Source: an uncultured Clostridia bacterium (GTDB lineage: Bacteria > Bacillota > Clostridia > Christensenellales > Aristaeellaceae). Taken from it: a DNA stretch of 64,000 nt. This document shows, piece by piece, positions 22,878 through 30,819 of this stretch. Made by a program: the position numbers and the translations under genes. Position 1 is the first letter of the stretch. Each line of letters begins with the position of its first letter. The DNA lies in contig CAKTUU010000006.1 in assembly GCA_934621505.1 (NCBI GenBank), positions 1 through 64,000 of the forward strand. Direction: 5' to 3'. Below the pieces are notes generated by a model. That model did no database searches. It was not told the origin of the DNA and worked only from the letters and a program-made list of their open reading frames with translations.

Positions 22878-23957
22878 GCAAGGCAGCTGCATGGGAGGAA
22901 TTTTAGCGGCTACCTGATTAAGGATTTGACGGTTAGCGACGCGTATGTAAAAACAGCGTTTTCCGGGGGAAACGACCAATACGAAAGCGCTGGTATTTTG
23001 ATCGGCAGCGCCGCGCAGGGCTATGGAATGAGCATTTCCGTACAAAACTGCCATGTAAGCGGAACGGTGGAAACCGAAGGTGACCGGGCATGCGCAGGCG
23101 GCCTGGTGGGCTATGCCAGTTACGCCGATTTTATGGATTGCTCGGCGGATGTAACCGTGCGTGGCAGCGGCAAAAGCGGCGGCTTTATTGGGGAAGCGTT
23201 TGAAGGCACTTATAAAGATTGCACAGCCAAGGGCAAAGTGGATGGCGGCTGGAGCGTAGGCGGCTTCGCAGGCATACTGTTTTATAAAACTCAGGTCGAA
23301 AAATGCGCCGCTGACTGCCGGGTAACCGCCAATGATTGGAATGTAGGCGGGTTTGCAGGCTATGTTGAGGAATCCGTGACCATTCGCAATTGTGTGGCCT
23401 TTGGCGATGGAAACAGTACAGTGACCGGCTGGCAGCCCAAGGCCGGCGGCTTCGTGGGAACGGTGGACGGTTCCGGCGGCGCTTGTACCATCCAAAACAG
23501 CCACGCTGCGGGAAAGGTGAGCGTAAATCATGCTACCCTTCCCGGACACGGCTTTGTAAGCGTTTTGTCCGGTGACGTGACATTGGAAAACAATTCCTTT
23601 GACGGGCAAAAGAACGCGGCCCTTTCGGCTGCCGCCGATGGGGAAGCGGCGGGCGTCGCCAAGGAAAACACCCGGAAGGTGCTGGCAAATATCTGCCGGG
23701 ATTATTACGACGGTCACGACTGGGATATGGAGCATTGGGTGGTGGATAAACAACCTACCACCACGGAGACCGGCTACCGGTTCCACCATTGCAGACGCTG
23801 CGATATGGCGGGCGAAGCGGAGATTCTGCCCATGCTGGAGCCAACGCCTGTACCTGAACCGGGGACTGCCGCACCCCGTACCGGCGATACGTCGCCCCTG
23901 CTGCTGGTAAGCGCCGCGGCGATGCTCTGGGCGGGCACTCGCAAAAAGAAAGCATAA
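22878..23957 (+). pseudogene. 5'-truncated GLUG-repeat surface protein with cell-wall sorting-like tail
   Basis: The open frame runs from 22878 (just after TAG at 22875) to 23957, but no start with good ribosome spacing exists; TTG at 22926 has AAGGAT only two bases before it. About 200 residues consist of GLUG-like repeats (GGLVGYA, GGFIGEA, GGFAGIL, GGFAGYV, GGFVGTV about every 30-40 residues), as in large clostridial adhesins. The C-terminus has APRTGD, a hydrophobic stretch and RKKKA, which resembles a sortase signal with a non-canonical motif. No signal peptide is present. This is best read as the 3' remnant of a longer secreted protein. Confidence 0.65.
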
Positions 23958-23964
23958 AACATTT

Positions 23965-23995
23965 GGGGGCGGCCAACGCGGGCCGTCCCCTTTCT
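23965..23995 (+). terminator. Terminator after the surface-protein remnant
   Basis: Stem GGGG-CGGCC/GGCCG-CCCC (23965-23990, one mismatch) followed by TTTCTT. Confidence 0.8.
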
Positions 23996-24013
23996 TCATG
24001 CGGCAAAATCAAA

Positions 24014-24042
24014 TTGCATTCCCCCGTTAAACATGATACAGT
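24014..24042 (+). promoter_or_regulatory. Promoter of the uracil-DNA glycosylase pair
   Basis: TTGCAT (24014-24019), 17-base spacer, TACAGT (24037-24042), just upstream of GGGAGG and the first glycosylase start. Confidence 0.6.
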
Positions 24043-24065
24043 GTTGACAAGGGAGGCGAATGGGC

Positions 24066-24644
24066 ATGGATTGGCGGCAGCTGTACAGCCATATTGAAAA
24101 TTGCCAAAACTGCGCACTCTATCAGGGATGCACCCATAAGGTGCCAGGCCAGGGCGATCTGCGCGCGTCCCTGATGCTGATTGGCGAAGGCCCCGGCCAG
24201 CACGAGGACGAGCAGGGCCTGGCCTTTGTGGGGCCTGCGGGGCAGCTGCTGACCCAGATGCTGTCCGCCATTCGGCTGCCCAGGGACCGGGTATACATCT
24301 GTAATGTGGTAAAGTGCCGCCCGCCCCATAACCGGCAGCCCCTGCCGGAGGAGGTGCAGGCCTGCCTGCCCTATTTAAGGCGGCAATTTTTGCTGGTGCG
24401 GCCCCGGGTGATTCTGCTGCTGGGGGCTACGGCGGTGTCCGCCGTGCTGGGGCCGGAATACCGCATCACCCGCTGCCATGGCCAGTGGGTCAGCCGCAAG
24501 GGCGTGGATATCATCGCGACCTACCACCCATCGGCCCTTTTGCGGGACGCAGGCAAAAAACGCCCCGCCTGGGAGGACTTGCAAAAGCTGCGGGACCGGC
24601 TGAAGGAGCTGGAGCTGTATCAGGATTTGTGGAAGGAGACGTGA
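24066..24644 (+). CDS. Family 4-type uracil-DNA glycosylase (iron-sulfur)
   Basis: Base-excision repair enzyme that removes uracil from DNA. 192 residues from ATG 24066 (GGGAGG nine bases upstream; ATG 24060 is too close). Four cysteines match the 4Fe-4S ligands of family 4: CxxC near the N-terminus (CQNC), KCRPP (about 85) and the later QAC (about 100). Active-site segments are GEGPGQHEDEQGLAFVGPAG (about 41-60) and HPSALLR (about 156). It is followed, three bases later, by a paralogue without the cysteines. Confidence 0.9.
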   Translation: MDWRQLYSHIENCQNCALYQGCTHKVPGQGDLRASLMLIGEGPGQHEDEQGLAFVGPAGQLLTQMLSAIRLPRDRVYICNVVKCRPPHNRQPLPEEVQACLPYLRRQFLLVRPRVILLLGATAVSAVLGPEYRITRCHGQWVSRKGVDIIATYHPSALLRDAGKKRPAWEDLQKLRDRLKELELYQDLWKET

Positions 24645-24647
24645 ACC

Positions 24648-25253
24648 ATGGATGAGATGGAGCGTTTTCAAAAGGAATGCTCGGCGTTTTTTGACGGGCT
24701 CAGCCTGACGGGCCAGCGGTCGCTGGTGTTTGGGGACGGCCCGTGCCGCCCGCTGCTGATGCTGGTGGGCGAGGCTCCCGGCGAGCAGGAGGCCCTGCAG
24801 GGCAGGCCCTTTGTGGGCAAGGCGGGCAAAAATCTGGACGGCTTTTTGCAGGCCCTGCGTCTGGAAAGAAAAGACATTTATATCACCAATGTGGTGAAGG
24901 TGCGCCCCACCCAAACCAGCGCCGCCGGGCGCGTGGTCAACCGGCCCCCGTCCCGGGAGGAAAAGGCCCTGTTTACCCCCTGGCTGATGCGTGAGACGGC
25001 CCTTGTGCGGCCTCATGCGCTGGTTACACTGGGAAACGTGGCCCTGCAGGCTTTTCAGCCCGGGCAGACCATCGGGCAGGCCCATGGGGCCTGGCGGCGG
25101 GCGGTTGTCGCGCCGCCACGGGAGCCCGCGTTTACCCTGCCGCTGTTTGCTCTGTACCATCCGGCCTCGGTCATTTACAACGGCTCCCTGAAACAGACCT
25201 ATGCCCAGGACTTGCAGGCGCTGGCGGATTCGCTGCACACGGGGGACATTTGA
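24648..25253 (+). CDS. Uracil-DNA glycosylase-like protein lacking iron-sulfur cysteines
   Basis: 201 residues, same fold as the preceding gene: GEAPGEQEALQGRPFVGKAG (about 42-61), TNVVKVRP where the first enzyme has TNVVKCRP-type cysteine, and HPASVIYN near 170. Only two unrelated cysteines remain, so no cluster is expected. The start is ATG 24648 with GGAG upstream; three bases separate it from its neighbour, so the two are co-translated. It could be an active cluster-free family member, a variant with other base specificity, or a partner subunit. Confidence 0.82.
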   Translation: MDEMERFQKECSAFFDGLSLTGQRSLVFGDGPCRPLLMLVGEAPGEQEALQGRPFVGKAGKNLDGFLQALRLERKDIYITNVVKVRPTQTSAAGRVVNRPPSREEKALFTPWLMRETALVRPHALVTLGNVALQAFQPGQTIGQAHGAWRRAVVAPPREPAFTLPLFALYHPASVIYNGSLKQTYAQDLQALADSLHTGDI

Positions 25254-25258
25254 AACGG

Positions 25259-25305
25259 CAAAGCGCGGCTTTGGAGCGATTTTTCGTGACAGAAGCCGCG
25301 CTTTG
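25259..25305. terminator. Perfect 13-base inverted repeat after the glycosylase pair
   Basis: CAAAGCGCGGCTT (25259-25271) pairs fully with 25293-25305 across a 21-base loop that contains a T-run. It has no trailing T-run, so it is either a weak terminator or a 5' leader hairpin of the nfeD-floA operon. Confidence 0.5.
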
Positions 25306-25349
25306 TGGTAGGGTATAGTCATCCCAAAGGAAATCGGGAGGAGAAGATG

Positions 25350-25841
25350 ATGTGGCTTGAATTGTTGCCCATTCTACTGTGCTTTGTGCTGGGGCTTGGC
25401 TTCTTGATTGTGGAAATGTTTCTGCCGGGCTTTGGCCTGCCGGGCATATCGGGCATTGTGCTGGAAGGGGCCGCCGTGGTGATTACCTACCTGCGCTTTG
25501 GCGGGCTGGCGGCCCTGGGCATGACCCTGATTGTGCTGGCGGTGATTGCCATTGCCATTTCCCTGGCGCTGCGGTCGGCGGACAAGGGCAGGCTGTCCCG
25601 GTCGTCGGTGATTCTGAACCAGGCGGAAACGCCGGAGGAAGGCTATGTGGCCACCCAGGACATGGAGGTGTTTCTGGGCAGGGAGGGCGTTACCACCACG
25701 GTGCTGCGCCCCACCGGCATGGCGGAATTTGACGGCGTAAAGCTGAATGTAACCGCCGACGGCGAATACATTCCCAAAGATCAGCCGGTGCGCATCGACC
25801 GGGTGGAGGGCGCGCGGGTGGTTGTGAAACGGTTGTCCTGA
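25350..25841 (+). CDS. NfeD-like membrane protein
   Basis: Short NfeD-family protein (163 residues) that typically works with a flotillin encoded next door. Three membrane helices (about 2-30, 32-52, 54-72) are followed by a C-terminal OB-fold domain with the conserved ending TADGEYIPKDQPVRIDRVEG (about 128-147). Two ATGs in a row (25347, 25350) lie after GGAGG; the second has better spacing. The pair nfeD-floA corresponds to yqeZ-yqfA of Bacillus subtilis, though the protease part of YqeZ is absent here. Confidence 0.88.
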   Translation: MWLELLPILLCFVLGLGFLIVEMFLPGFGLPGISGIVLEGAAVVITYLRFGGLAALGMTLIVLAVIAIAISLALRSADKGRLSRSSVILNQAETPEEGYVATQDMEVFLGREGVTTTVLRPTGMAEFDGVKLNVTADGEYIPKDQPVRIDRVEGARVVVKRLS

Positions 25842-25873
25842 TTGGCACTTGATTTGTAAAGGAGAGAAAAATC

Positions 25874-26884
25874 ATGTTTTATCCGGAATCGCTGGCCATG
25901 ATTCTTTTGATTGTGTTTGTAGCTCTGGTGATCGTACTCATCTTCCTGCGTTTTGTGCCTGTGGGCCTGTGGATTACCTCCCTGGCGGCGGGCGTGCATG
26001 TAAGCATCGGCTCGCTGGTGGGTATGCGGCTGCGCCGCATCCAGCCCAAAATGCTGGTAAACCCGCTGATTAAAGCGCGAAAAGCCGGTCTGGACGTAAC
26101 CCTGTCCAAGCTGGAAACCCACTACCTGGCCGGCGGTAATGTGGACCGGGTCATCAACGCCCTGATTGCCGCCCAGCGTTCCAATATTGAAATGCCATTT
26201 GAAAAGGCGTCCGCCATTGACCTGGCCGGCCGCGATGTGCTGCAGGCCGTGCAGATGAGCGTAACCCCCAAGGTGATTGAAACCCCCGTGGTGGCTGCCA
26301 TCGCCAAGGACGGTATCGAACTGCGCGCCAAGGCCCGGGTGACCGTGCGCACCAACATTGAACGTCTGGTGGGCGGCGCCGGTGAGGAAACCATCATCGC
26401 CCGCGTGGGCGAGGGTATCGTTACCACCGTCGGCAGCAGCGAAACCCACAAGCAGGTGCTGGAAAACCCGGACCTGATCAGCCAGACCGTGCTGAACAAG
26501 GGCCTGGACGCTGGCACCGCCTATGAAATTCTGTCCATTGACATCGCGGATGTGGACGTGGGCCGCAACGTGGGCGCTCAGTTGCAGATGGACCAGGCTG
26601 AGGCTGACCGCCGCATTGCGCAGGCCCGCGCCGAGGAACGCCGCGCCATGGCCGTGGCCCACGAGCAGGAAATGAAAGCCGCCGTGCAGGAAATGCGCGC
26701 CCGCGTGGTAGAGGCCGAGGCCGAGGTGCCCAAGGCCATGGCCGCCGCCCTGCGGGAAGGCCGCATGGGTGTGATGGATTACTACCAGCTAAAGAACATG
26801 GAAGCGGATACCGATATGCGCGAGGGCATCGCCAAGGCAAGCACGCCGGTAACCAGCGCTGCGGTTCGAGAGGAAAAGAAATAA
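25874..26884 (+). CDS. floA: Flotillin-like protein FloA
   Basis: Membrane scaffold of functional microdomains. 336 residues; one N-terminal hydrophobic hairpin (about 8-50), an SPFH core, a long Ala/Glu/Arg coiled coil (about 235-290) and a short C-terminal region. AAAGGAG lies eight bases upstream of ATG 25874. Length and gene partner agree with the FloA family. Confidence 0.95.
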   Translation: MFYPESLAMILLIVFVALVIVLIFLRFVPVGLWITSLAAGVHVSIGSLVGMRLRRIQPKMLVNPLIKARKAGLDVTLSKLETHYLAGGNVDRVINALIAAQRSNIEMPFEKASAIDLAGRDVLQAVQMSVTPKVIETPVVAAIAKDGIELRAKARVTVRTNIERLVGGAGEETIIARVGEGIVTTVGSSETHKQVLENPDLISQTVLNKGLDAGTAYEILSIDIADVDVGRNVGAQLQMDQAEADRRIAQARAEERRAMAVAHEQEMKAAVQEMRARVVEAEAEVPKAMAAALREGRMGVMDYYQLKNMEADTDMREGIAKASTPVTSAAVREEKK

Positions 26885-26892
26885 AACCGGCC

Positions 26893-26913
26893 GCCCGGGG
26901 ATAAGCCCCGGGC
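26893..26913 (+). terminator. GC-rich hairpin after floA
   Basis: Perfect 8-base stem GCCCGGGG/CCCCGGGC with a 5-base loop, eight bases after the floA stop. It lacks a T-run and probably works as an attenuator or 3' stabiliser before the next gene. Confidence 0.5.
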
Positions 26914-26935
26914 AGCCCTTTGAAAGGTGAAAGCG

Positions 26936-27355
26936 ATGGATGGCCTGCTGTTTTTGCTTATCTTGTTCTGGATTTTCAAGGCTGTTATGAAGGCCTCCAA
27001 AAACCACTCCTCCAAGACCAAGCCCGCGTCCAAACCCGAGCCAAAGGTATACCGGCCGGCACAGCCCACGGTGCAGGAGCCTGTTTACCAACCTCAGAAG
27101 CTCTTTTCTCAGCCCCGGGAGCAAAGCCAGGGAAGCATGGCTTATGTATCTGCCGAGGGAACGGCTTCGGAGGAGGGTGAGGACGAATGCGACCCTTCTC
27201 TGGGACACGGCCATTTCCAAACGCCGGAGCCGGACGGCGTGTATGGGGATGAAATCGGCGGCGAAACCATCCCCGCCTTAACGCCTCAAAGCCTGGTACA
27301 GGGCGTGGTTATGAGCGAAATTTTGCGGCGGCCCGTATCCATGCGCCGCCGCTGA
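26936..27355 (+). CDS. Membrane-anchored low-complexity protein, unknown function
   Basis: 139 residues: one N-terminal hydrophobic helix (about 2-17), then a Lys/Ser/Pro/Gln-rich linker (about 20-70) and an acidic C-terminal half. GAAAGGTG precedes ATG 26936; a GTG nine bases earlier is an alternative. It lies between floA and the LytTR regulator, with 16 bases to the latter. No family is recognised. It may be a flotillin-associated anchor, by position only. Confidence 0.6.
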   Translation: MDGLLFLLILFWIFKAVMKASKNHSSKTKPASKPEPKVYRPAQPTVQEPVYQPQKLFSQPREQSQGSMAYVSAEGTASEEGEDECDPSLGHGHFQTPEPDGVYGDEIGGETIPALTPQSLVQGVVMSEILRRPVSMRRR

Positions 27356-27371
27356 TGGAAAGGAACGGCCC

Positions 27372-28115
27372 ATGGAAGATTTGCGGGTGCTGATCGCGGA
27401 TGACGACGCGGGAATGCGCGCCGTTATGCGCAAAATTGTGGAGCGGGTGGACGGCTTTACCCTGGCGGGCGAGGCGGACAATGGAAAGGACGCTTTGGCC
27501 CTTGCAGAAAAGGAGCGCCCGGCGGTGGTGTTTCTGGATGTGGAAATGCCGGAGATAAACGGTGTGGAATGCGCCCGTGCCATTCAGGACATGGACCCCA
27601 ATACGGTTATCATCTTTGCCACCGCTCACGAGGGGTATATGGGCGACGCTTTTGAGGTGTACGCCTTTGATTACCTGATGAAGCCCTTTAAGGTGGAGCG
27701 GGTGATTCAAACCCTGGAAAGGGCGCGGGAAAGGCTGCTGGCCCGGCAAAGCAACGTGGTCAACCCGGTACGGCCCAGGGCGGTAGACGGCCGCATGATG
27801 CTGAAGCATCGGGAGGGCGTTACCTTTCTGGACCTGAAGGACATTCTGCTGGTGCAGCGGGAGGAGCGGGCCACGGTGCTGTATACCGCCGACGGGGAAC
27901 GCTACGTAACCGGCGATTCCCTGGCGGACATGGAGGAGCGGCTTCCGGCGGAAAGCTTCTTTCGCTGCCACAAAAGCTATATTATCAATCTGAACCATAT
28001 CAAGGACATTACCCCCTATGGCCGCTGGACCTATGTGGTGAGGCTGGAGGGAACCCGCCACGACGCCCTGATTACCCACGAGAAATACGAGGAGCTGGAG
28101 CGCATGTTCCGCTGA
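27372..28115 (+). CDS. LytTR-family response regulator
   Basis: 247 residues. The N-terminal receiver domain shows the acidic pair (LIADDDAG, residues 6-13), the phospho-acceptor aspartate in VVFLDVEMPEING (about 50-62) and the lysine in YLMKPFK (about 100). The C-terminal LytTR DNA-binding domain (about 138-245) contains SFFRCHKSYIINLNHI. No histidine kinase lies next to it, so it may be an orphan or answer to a distant kinase. It is followed by a terminator hairpin that has been split by a repeat element. Confidence 0.9.
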   Translation: MEDLRVLIADDDAGMRAVMRKIVERVDGFTLAGEADNGKDALALAEKERPAVVFLDVEMPEINGVECARAIQDMDPNTVIIFATAHEGYMGDAFEVYAFDYLMKPFKVERVIQTLERARERLLARQSNVVNPVRPRAVDGRMMLKHREGVTFLDLKDILLVQREERATVLYTADGERYVTGDSLADMEERLPAESFFRCHKSYIINLNHIKDITPYGRWTYVVRLEGTRHDALITHEKYEELERMFR

Positions 28116-28366
28116 AACGGCCCGCAGGGGCCGTTCAGGCCGTCAAAAAAGCTCGCCTGAGGGCGATCTTTTCTGACGGGAAGCGCTCTTTGCCTACTCG
28201 CCTGCGGCTCGCCGGGCGGCAAAGAGCGTAAGGAAAGCCTTGCTGCGCAAGGCAGCCGAAACCGACGTACACGCCGCCGGTTTCGGAACCAAAATCGGAG
28301 GGCTGCGGCCCTCCGATGACTCTCAGGGGTTTTTCAACACGCTGAAACGGCCTGCAGGGGCCGTTC
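28110..28366. repeat. Multi-hairpin intergenic element flanked by duplicated terminator stems
   Basis: A 27-base sequence (CGCTGAAACGGCC...) occurs at 28110-28136 and 28340-28366 with one mismatch; each is a GGCC-stem hairpin, but only the second is followed by a T-run. Between them lie five hairpins in a row: 28140-28179 (about 17 pairs), 28184-28228 (11-base perfect stem), 28237-28253, 28256-28286 and 28294-28317 (10-base perfect stem). No ORF is supported. It is best read as an inserted REP- or MITE-like unit, or a structured RNA. Confidence 0.75.
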
Positions 28367-28393
28367 TTTTGCGTATGCATAAGGAGGACTGGC

Positions 28394-28849
28394 ATGATAT
28401 GTCAATGGACCAACCCCGATGAAAAGGACGCCGCGGCCCGTCTGGTGCTGGAGGCGCTGCCGGAATGGTTTGGAATGGCGCAGGCCCGGGAAGCCTACAT
28501 TCGTGAAAGCAGAAATCAGCCCTTTTTTGCCGCTGTGGAGAATGGCGAACCGATTGGCTTTTTGTGCCTGAAGCAGACGGGAAAGGCAACGGTAGAACTG
28601 GCGGTGATGGGCGTGCTGAAGCCCTGGCATCGTAAGGGCTATGGCCGGGCACTGGTCAGGGCGGCCATGGACTGGGCCCGCCTGCAGGGCTATGGCTTTA
28701 TGCAGGTGAAAACCGTCCAGATGGGCCGCTATCCGGAATATGACGCTACCAACCGCTTTTATCAAAGCCTGGGTTTTCAGGAGTTTGAGGTGTTTCCCAC
28801 CCTGTGGGACGAATGGAACCCCTGTCAGGTCTATGTGCTGGCACTGTAG
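28394..28849 (+). CDS. GNAT-family N-acetyltransferase
   Basis: 151 residues with the acetyl-CoA binding motif A region VMGVLKPWHRKGYGRALV (about 75-92: Q/RxxGxG/A form, here RKGYGRA), a following helix and NRFYQSLGFQEFE (about 119-131). AGGAGG lies seven bases before ATG 28394. It is a stand-alone gene. The substrate is unknown. Confidence 0.88.
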   Translation: MICQWTNPDEKDAAARLVLEALPEWFGMAQAREAYIRESRNQPFFAAVENGEPIGFLCLKQTGKATVELAVMGVLKPWHRKGYGRALVRAAMDWARLQGYGFMQVKTVQMGRYPEYDATNRFYQSLGFQEFEVFPTLWDEWNPCQVYVLAL

Positions 28850-28889
28850 CGGGTTTTTGCAAATTTCTGATGCGAATCCACCCGTTTTA

Positions 28890-28898
28890 TGATATACT
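28890..28898 (+). promoter_or_regulatory. Extended -10 promoter before the GAF-domain gene
   Basis: TG-A-TATACT at 28890-28898, about 45 bases before the start codon. No clear -35 box. Confidence 0.55.
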
Positions 28899-28942
28899 GC
28901 ATAGGCGTTGATTCCATTCAGACGCGAAGGAGGGGGCAAAGC

Positions 28943-29467
28943 ATGGCGGCCTGGCGTAAAACGGAGTATCCCGGCGATGCGGCGCAGATGTACGCCCTTT
29001 TGCAAAGCCAGCTGGAAGGTCTGCTGGACGGGGAGCCAAATGTGATTGCCAATCTGGCGAACGCCAGCGCGCTGCTGTTTCAGGCCCTGCCGGATATCAA
29101 CTGGGCGGGCTTTTACCTGTGGACGGGGTATGAATTGCTGCTGGGACCCTTTCAGGGCATGCCGGCCTGCGTACACATCGCTCCGGGCCGGGGCGTGTGC
29201 GGCACGGCGGCCCAAACCCTTGCCACCCAACGGGTACAGGATGTGCACCAGTTTCCGGGGCATATTGCCTGCGACGCGGCTTCCCGCAGCGAACTGGTGA
29301 TTCCGCTGGTAAAGGACGGCGTGCTGCTGGGTGTGCTGGATTTGGACAGCCCCACGGTAGGACGGTTTGACCAGCGGGATCAGGAAGGGCTGGAGCGTTT
29401 TGCCCGGCGACTGGTTGAGGGCTGCCGGTGGCAGTCGGACGCTTATTTCTATGAAAACGAGAGGTGA
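28943..29467 (+). CDS. msrC: Free methionine-(R)-sulfoxide reductase (GAF domain)
   Basis: Thiol enzyme that reduces free methionine-R-sulfoxide. 174 residues of single GAF domain with NWAGFYLW (about 52), GPFQGMPACVHI (about 68), GRGVCGTAA (about 83) and HIACDAASRSELVIP (about 105). The three conserved cysteines of the fRMsr family are all present. ATG 28943 follows AAGGAGGGGGC. The next gene overlaps its stop region, so both are translated together. Confidence 0.9.
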   Translation: MAAWRKTEYPGDAAQMYALLQSQLEGLLDGEPNVIANLANASALLFQALPDINWAGFYLWTGYELLLGPFQGMPACVHIAPGRGVCGTAAQTLATQRVQDVHQFPGHIACDAASRSELVIPLVKDGVLLGVLDLDSPTVGRFDQRDQEGLERFARRLVEGCRWQSDAYFYENER

Positions 29468-29472
29468 TGGCA

Positions 29473-30027
29473 ATGGCTGCACAGCGCAGATTCGCCACGG
29501 AAAAACTAACCTATGCGGCGCTGCTGACGGCGCTGCAAATTGTGCTGGGCAATGTGACCCAGATACCGTTTGTTGGCAAGCAGTTTAATTTTGGTTTTTT
29601 GCCCATCATTGCGGCGGGCGCTTTGCTGGGGGCTCCGTGGGCGGTGCTTGTAGGCGCTTTGGGGGATTTTGTGGGCGCGCACCTGTTTCCCCAGGGGGCG
29701 TACTTTCCCGGCTTTACGCTGACCAGCGCTTTGGTGGGGCTGGCCTATGGGCTGATTCTGCATGGACGGAAGCCGCGCTGGGGGTTTGTCATCGCCGCGA
29801 TTGCCGCGGGCACGCTGCTGAATTGGAGCTTGAATTCCCTGTGGCTTAGTATGCTTTATGGCAGCAAAACCTTTTGGGGCTGGATGGCGGCTCGCGGCTC
29901 CAGCTACCTGATTGAGGCCCCGGCGCAGGTGATCGTATCGTTCCTGTGCCTGAAGGGGCTGGAAAAGCTGCGTCTGCCAGCCAGTATGCGCCTTGGCGGC
30001 AAGGGGGAGGAAACGCCGTGCGAGTAA
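29473..30027 (+). CDS. folT: Folate-type ECF transporter S component
   Basis: Substrate-binding membrane subunit of an energy-coupling-factor transporter; the ATPase and T subunits must be encoded elsewhere. 184 residues with about five to six membrane helices. The N-terminal ALLTALQIVLG and the FNFGFLPIIAAGALLGAPWA segment are typical of the FolT group. ATG 29473 has GAGAGG upstream; earlier GTG/ATG codons (29464, 29467) overlap the previous gene. Folate specificity is inferred from the sequence pattern and is not certain. Confidence 0.8.
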   Translation: MAAQRRFATEKLTYAALLTALQIVLGNVTQIPFVGKQFNFGFLPIIAAGALLGAPWAVLVGALGDFVGAHLFPQGAYFPGFTLTSALVGLAYGLILHGRKPRWGFVIAAIAAGTLLNWSLNSLWLSMLYGSKTFWGWMAARGSSYLIEAPAQVIVSFLCLKGLEKLRLPASMRLGGKGEETPCE

Positions 30028-30701
30028 ACAAAAAGGCCATTTTGGCCGGGCTTAGGGAAATGTACCCGGACGCGGGGCCGGAGCTGCATTTTCAAAATCC
30101 CTATGAAACGCTGGTCGCAGTCATGCTGTCCGCCCAGTGTACGGATAAGCAGGTCAATAAGGTAACCCCGGCGCTGTTTGAACGCTATCCGGATGTAAAA
30201 GCCATGGCCGGGGCTAACGTGGACGACGTATACCAAATGGTGAAAAGCTGCGGCTTTAAGAGCAAGGCCGGCAACATTGTGGAAAGCTGCCGCCTGATCA
30301 TGCAGCGCCATGGGGGAGAGGTGCCCGGCGATATGAAGGCGCTGACGGCCCTGCCCGGCGTGGGGCAGAAAACCGCCAACGTGGTGCTGGCCAACGCCTT
30401 TGGCGTGCCTACCATCGCGGTGGATACCCATGTGTTTCGCGTATCCAACCGGCTGGGACTGGCCGATGCCAAAAACGTGGAGGACACCGAGGAACAGCTG
30501 AAAAAGGCCATTCCGAAAAAGGATTGGGTGGCGGCTCACCATTGGCTGATTTTTCATGGCCGCCGGGTGTGCCACGCCCGCAACCCGGAATGCGGACTGT
30601 GTCCCCTGTGCCCGCTTTGCAAGGCGGCTCAGGCCTCCGGCGGCGCGGTCGTGACCCCGAAGCCCAAGAAAAAGACAACAGAGATTCCCGTCGGGATGTA
30701 A
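30018..30701 (+). CDS. nth: Endonuclease III
   Basis: Bifunctional glycosylase/AP lyase for oxidised pyrimidines. 227 residues from GTG 30018 (GGGAGG eight bases upstream), overlapping folT by ten bases. The helix-hairpin-helix ALPGVGQKTANVVLANAFG contains the catalytic lysine. The catalytic aspartate lies in AVDTHVFRV. The C-terminal C-x6-C-x2-C-x5-C cluster motif is intact (VCHARNPECGLCPLC...), with one extra cysteine inside. A basic tail of about 20 residues follows. Confidence 0.95.
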   Translation: MRVNKKAILAGLREMYPDAGPELHFQNPYETLVAVMLSAQCTDKQVNKVTPALFERYPDVKAMAGANVDDVYQMVKSCGFKSKAGNIVESCRLIMQRHGGEVPGDMKALTALPGVGQKTANVVLANAFGVPTIAVDTHVFRVSNRLGLADAKNVEDTEEQLKKAIPKKDWVAAHHWLIFHGRRVCHARNPECGLCPLCPLCKAAQASGGAVVTPKPKKKTTEIPVGM

Positions 30702-30763
30702 CGGGCAGAGCAACAAAACGGATTACCCCGCATGTCCGGGATGAATCCACGGGAGGCGCGGGA

Positions 30764-30805
30764 GGGGCTTCGGCCCCCCTGCCGGGGTTTGGGGCGGCGC
30801 CCCAA
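30764..30805. other. GC-rich double hairpin upstream of obgE
   Basis: In the 118-base spacer, GGGGC-TTCG-GCCCC (30764-30777) is a UUCG-capped hairpin and TTGGGGC/GCCCCAA (30789-30805) a second one. The obgE ribosome site follows directly. It may be the nth terminator without T-run or part of a dispersed GC-rich repeat. Confidence 0.5.
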
Positions 30806-30819
30806 GAAGGGAGAGAATC

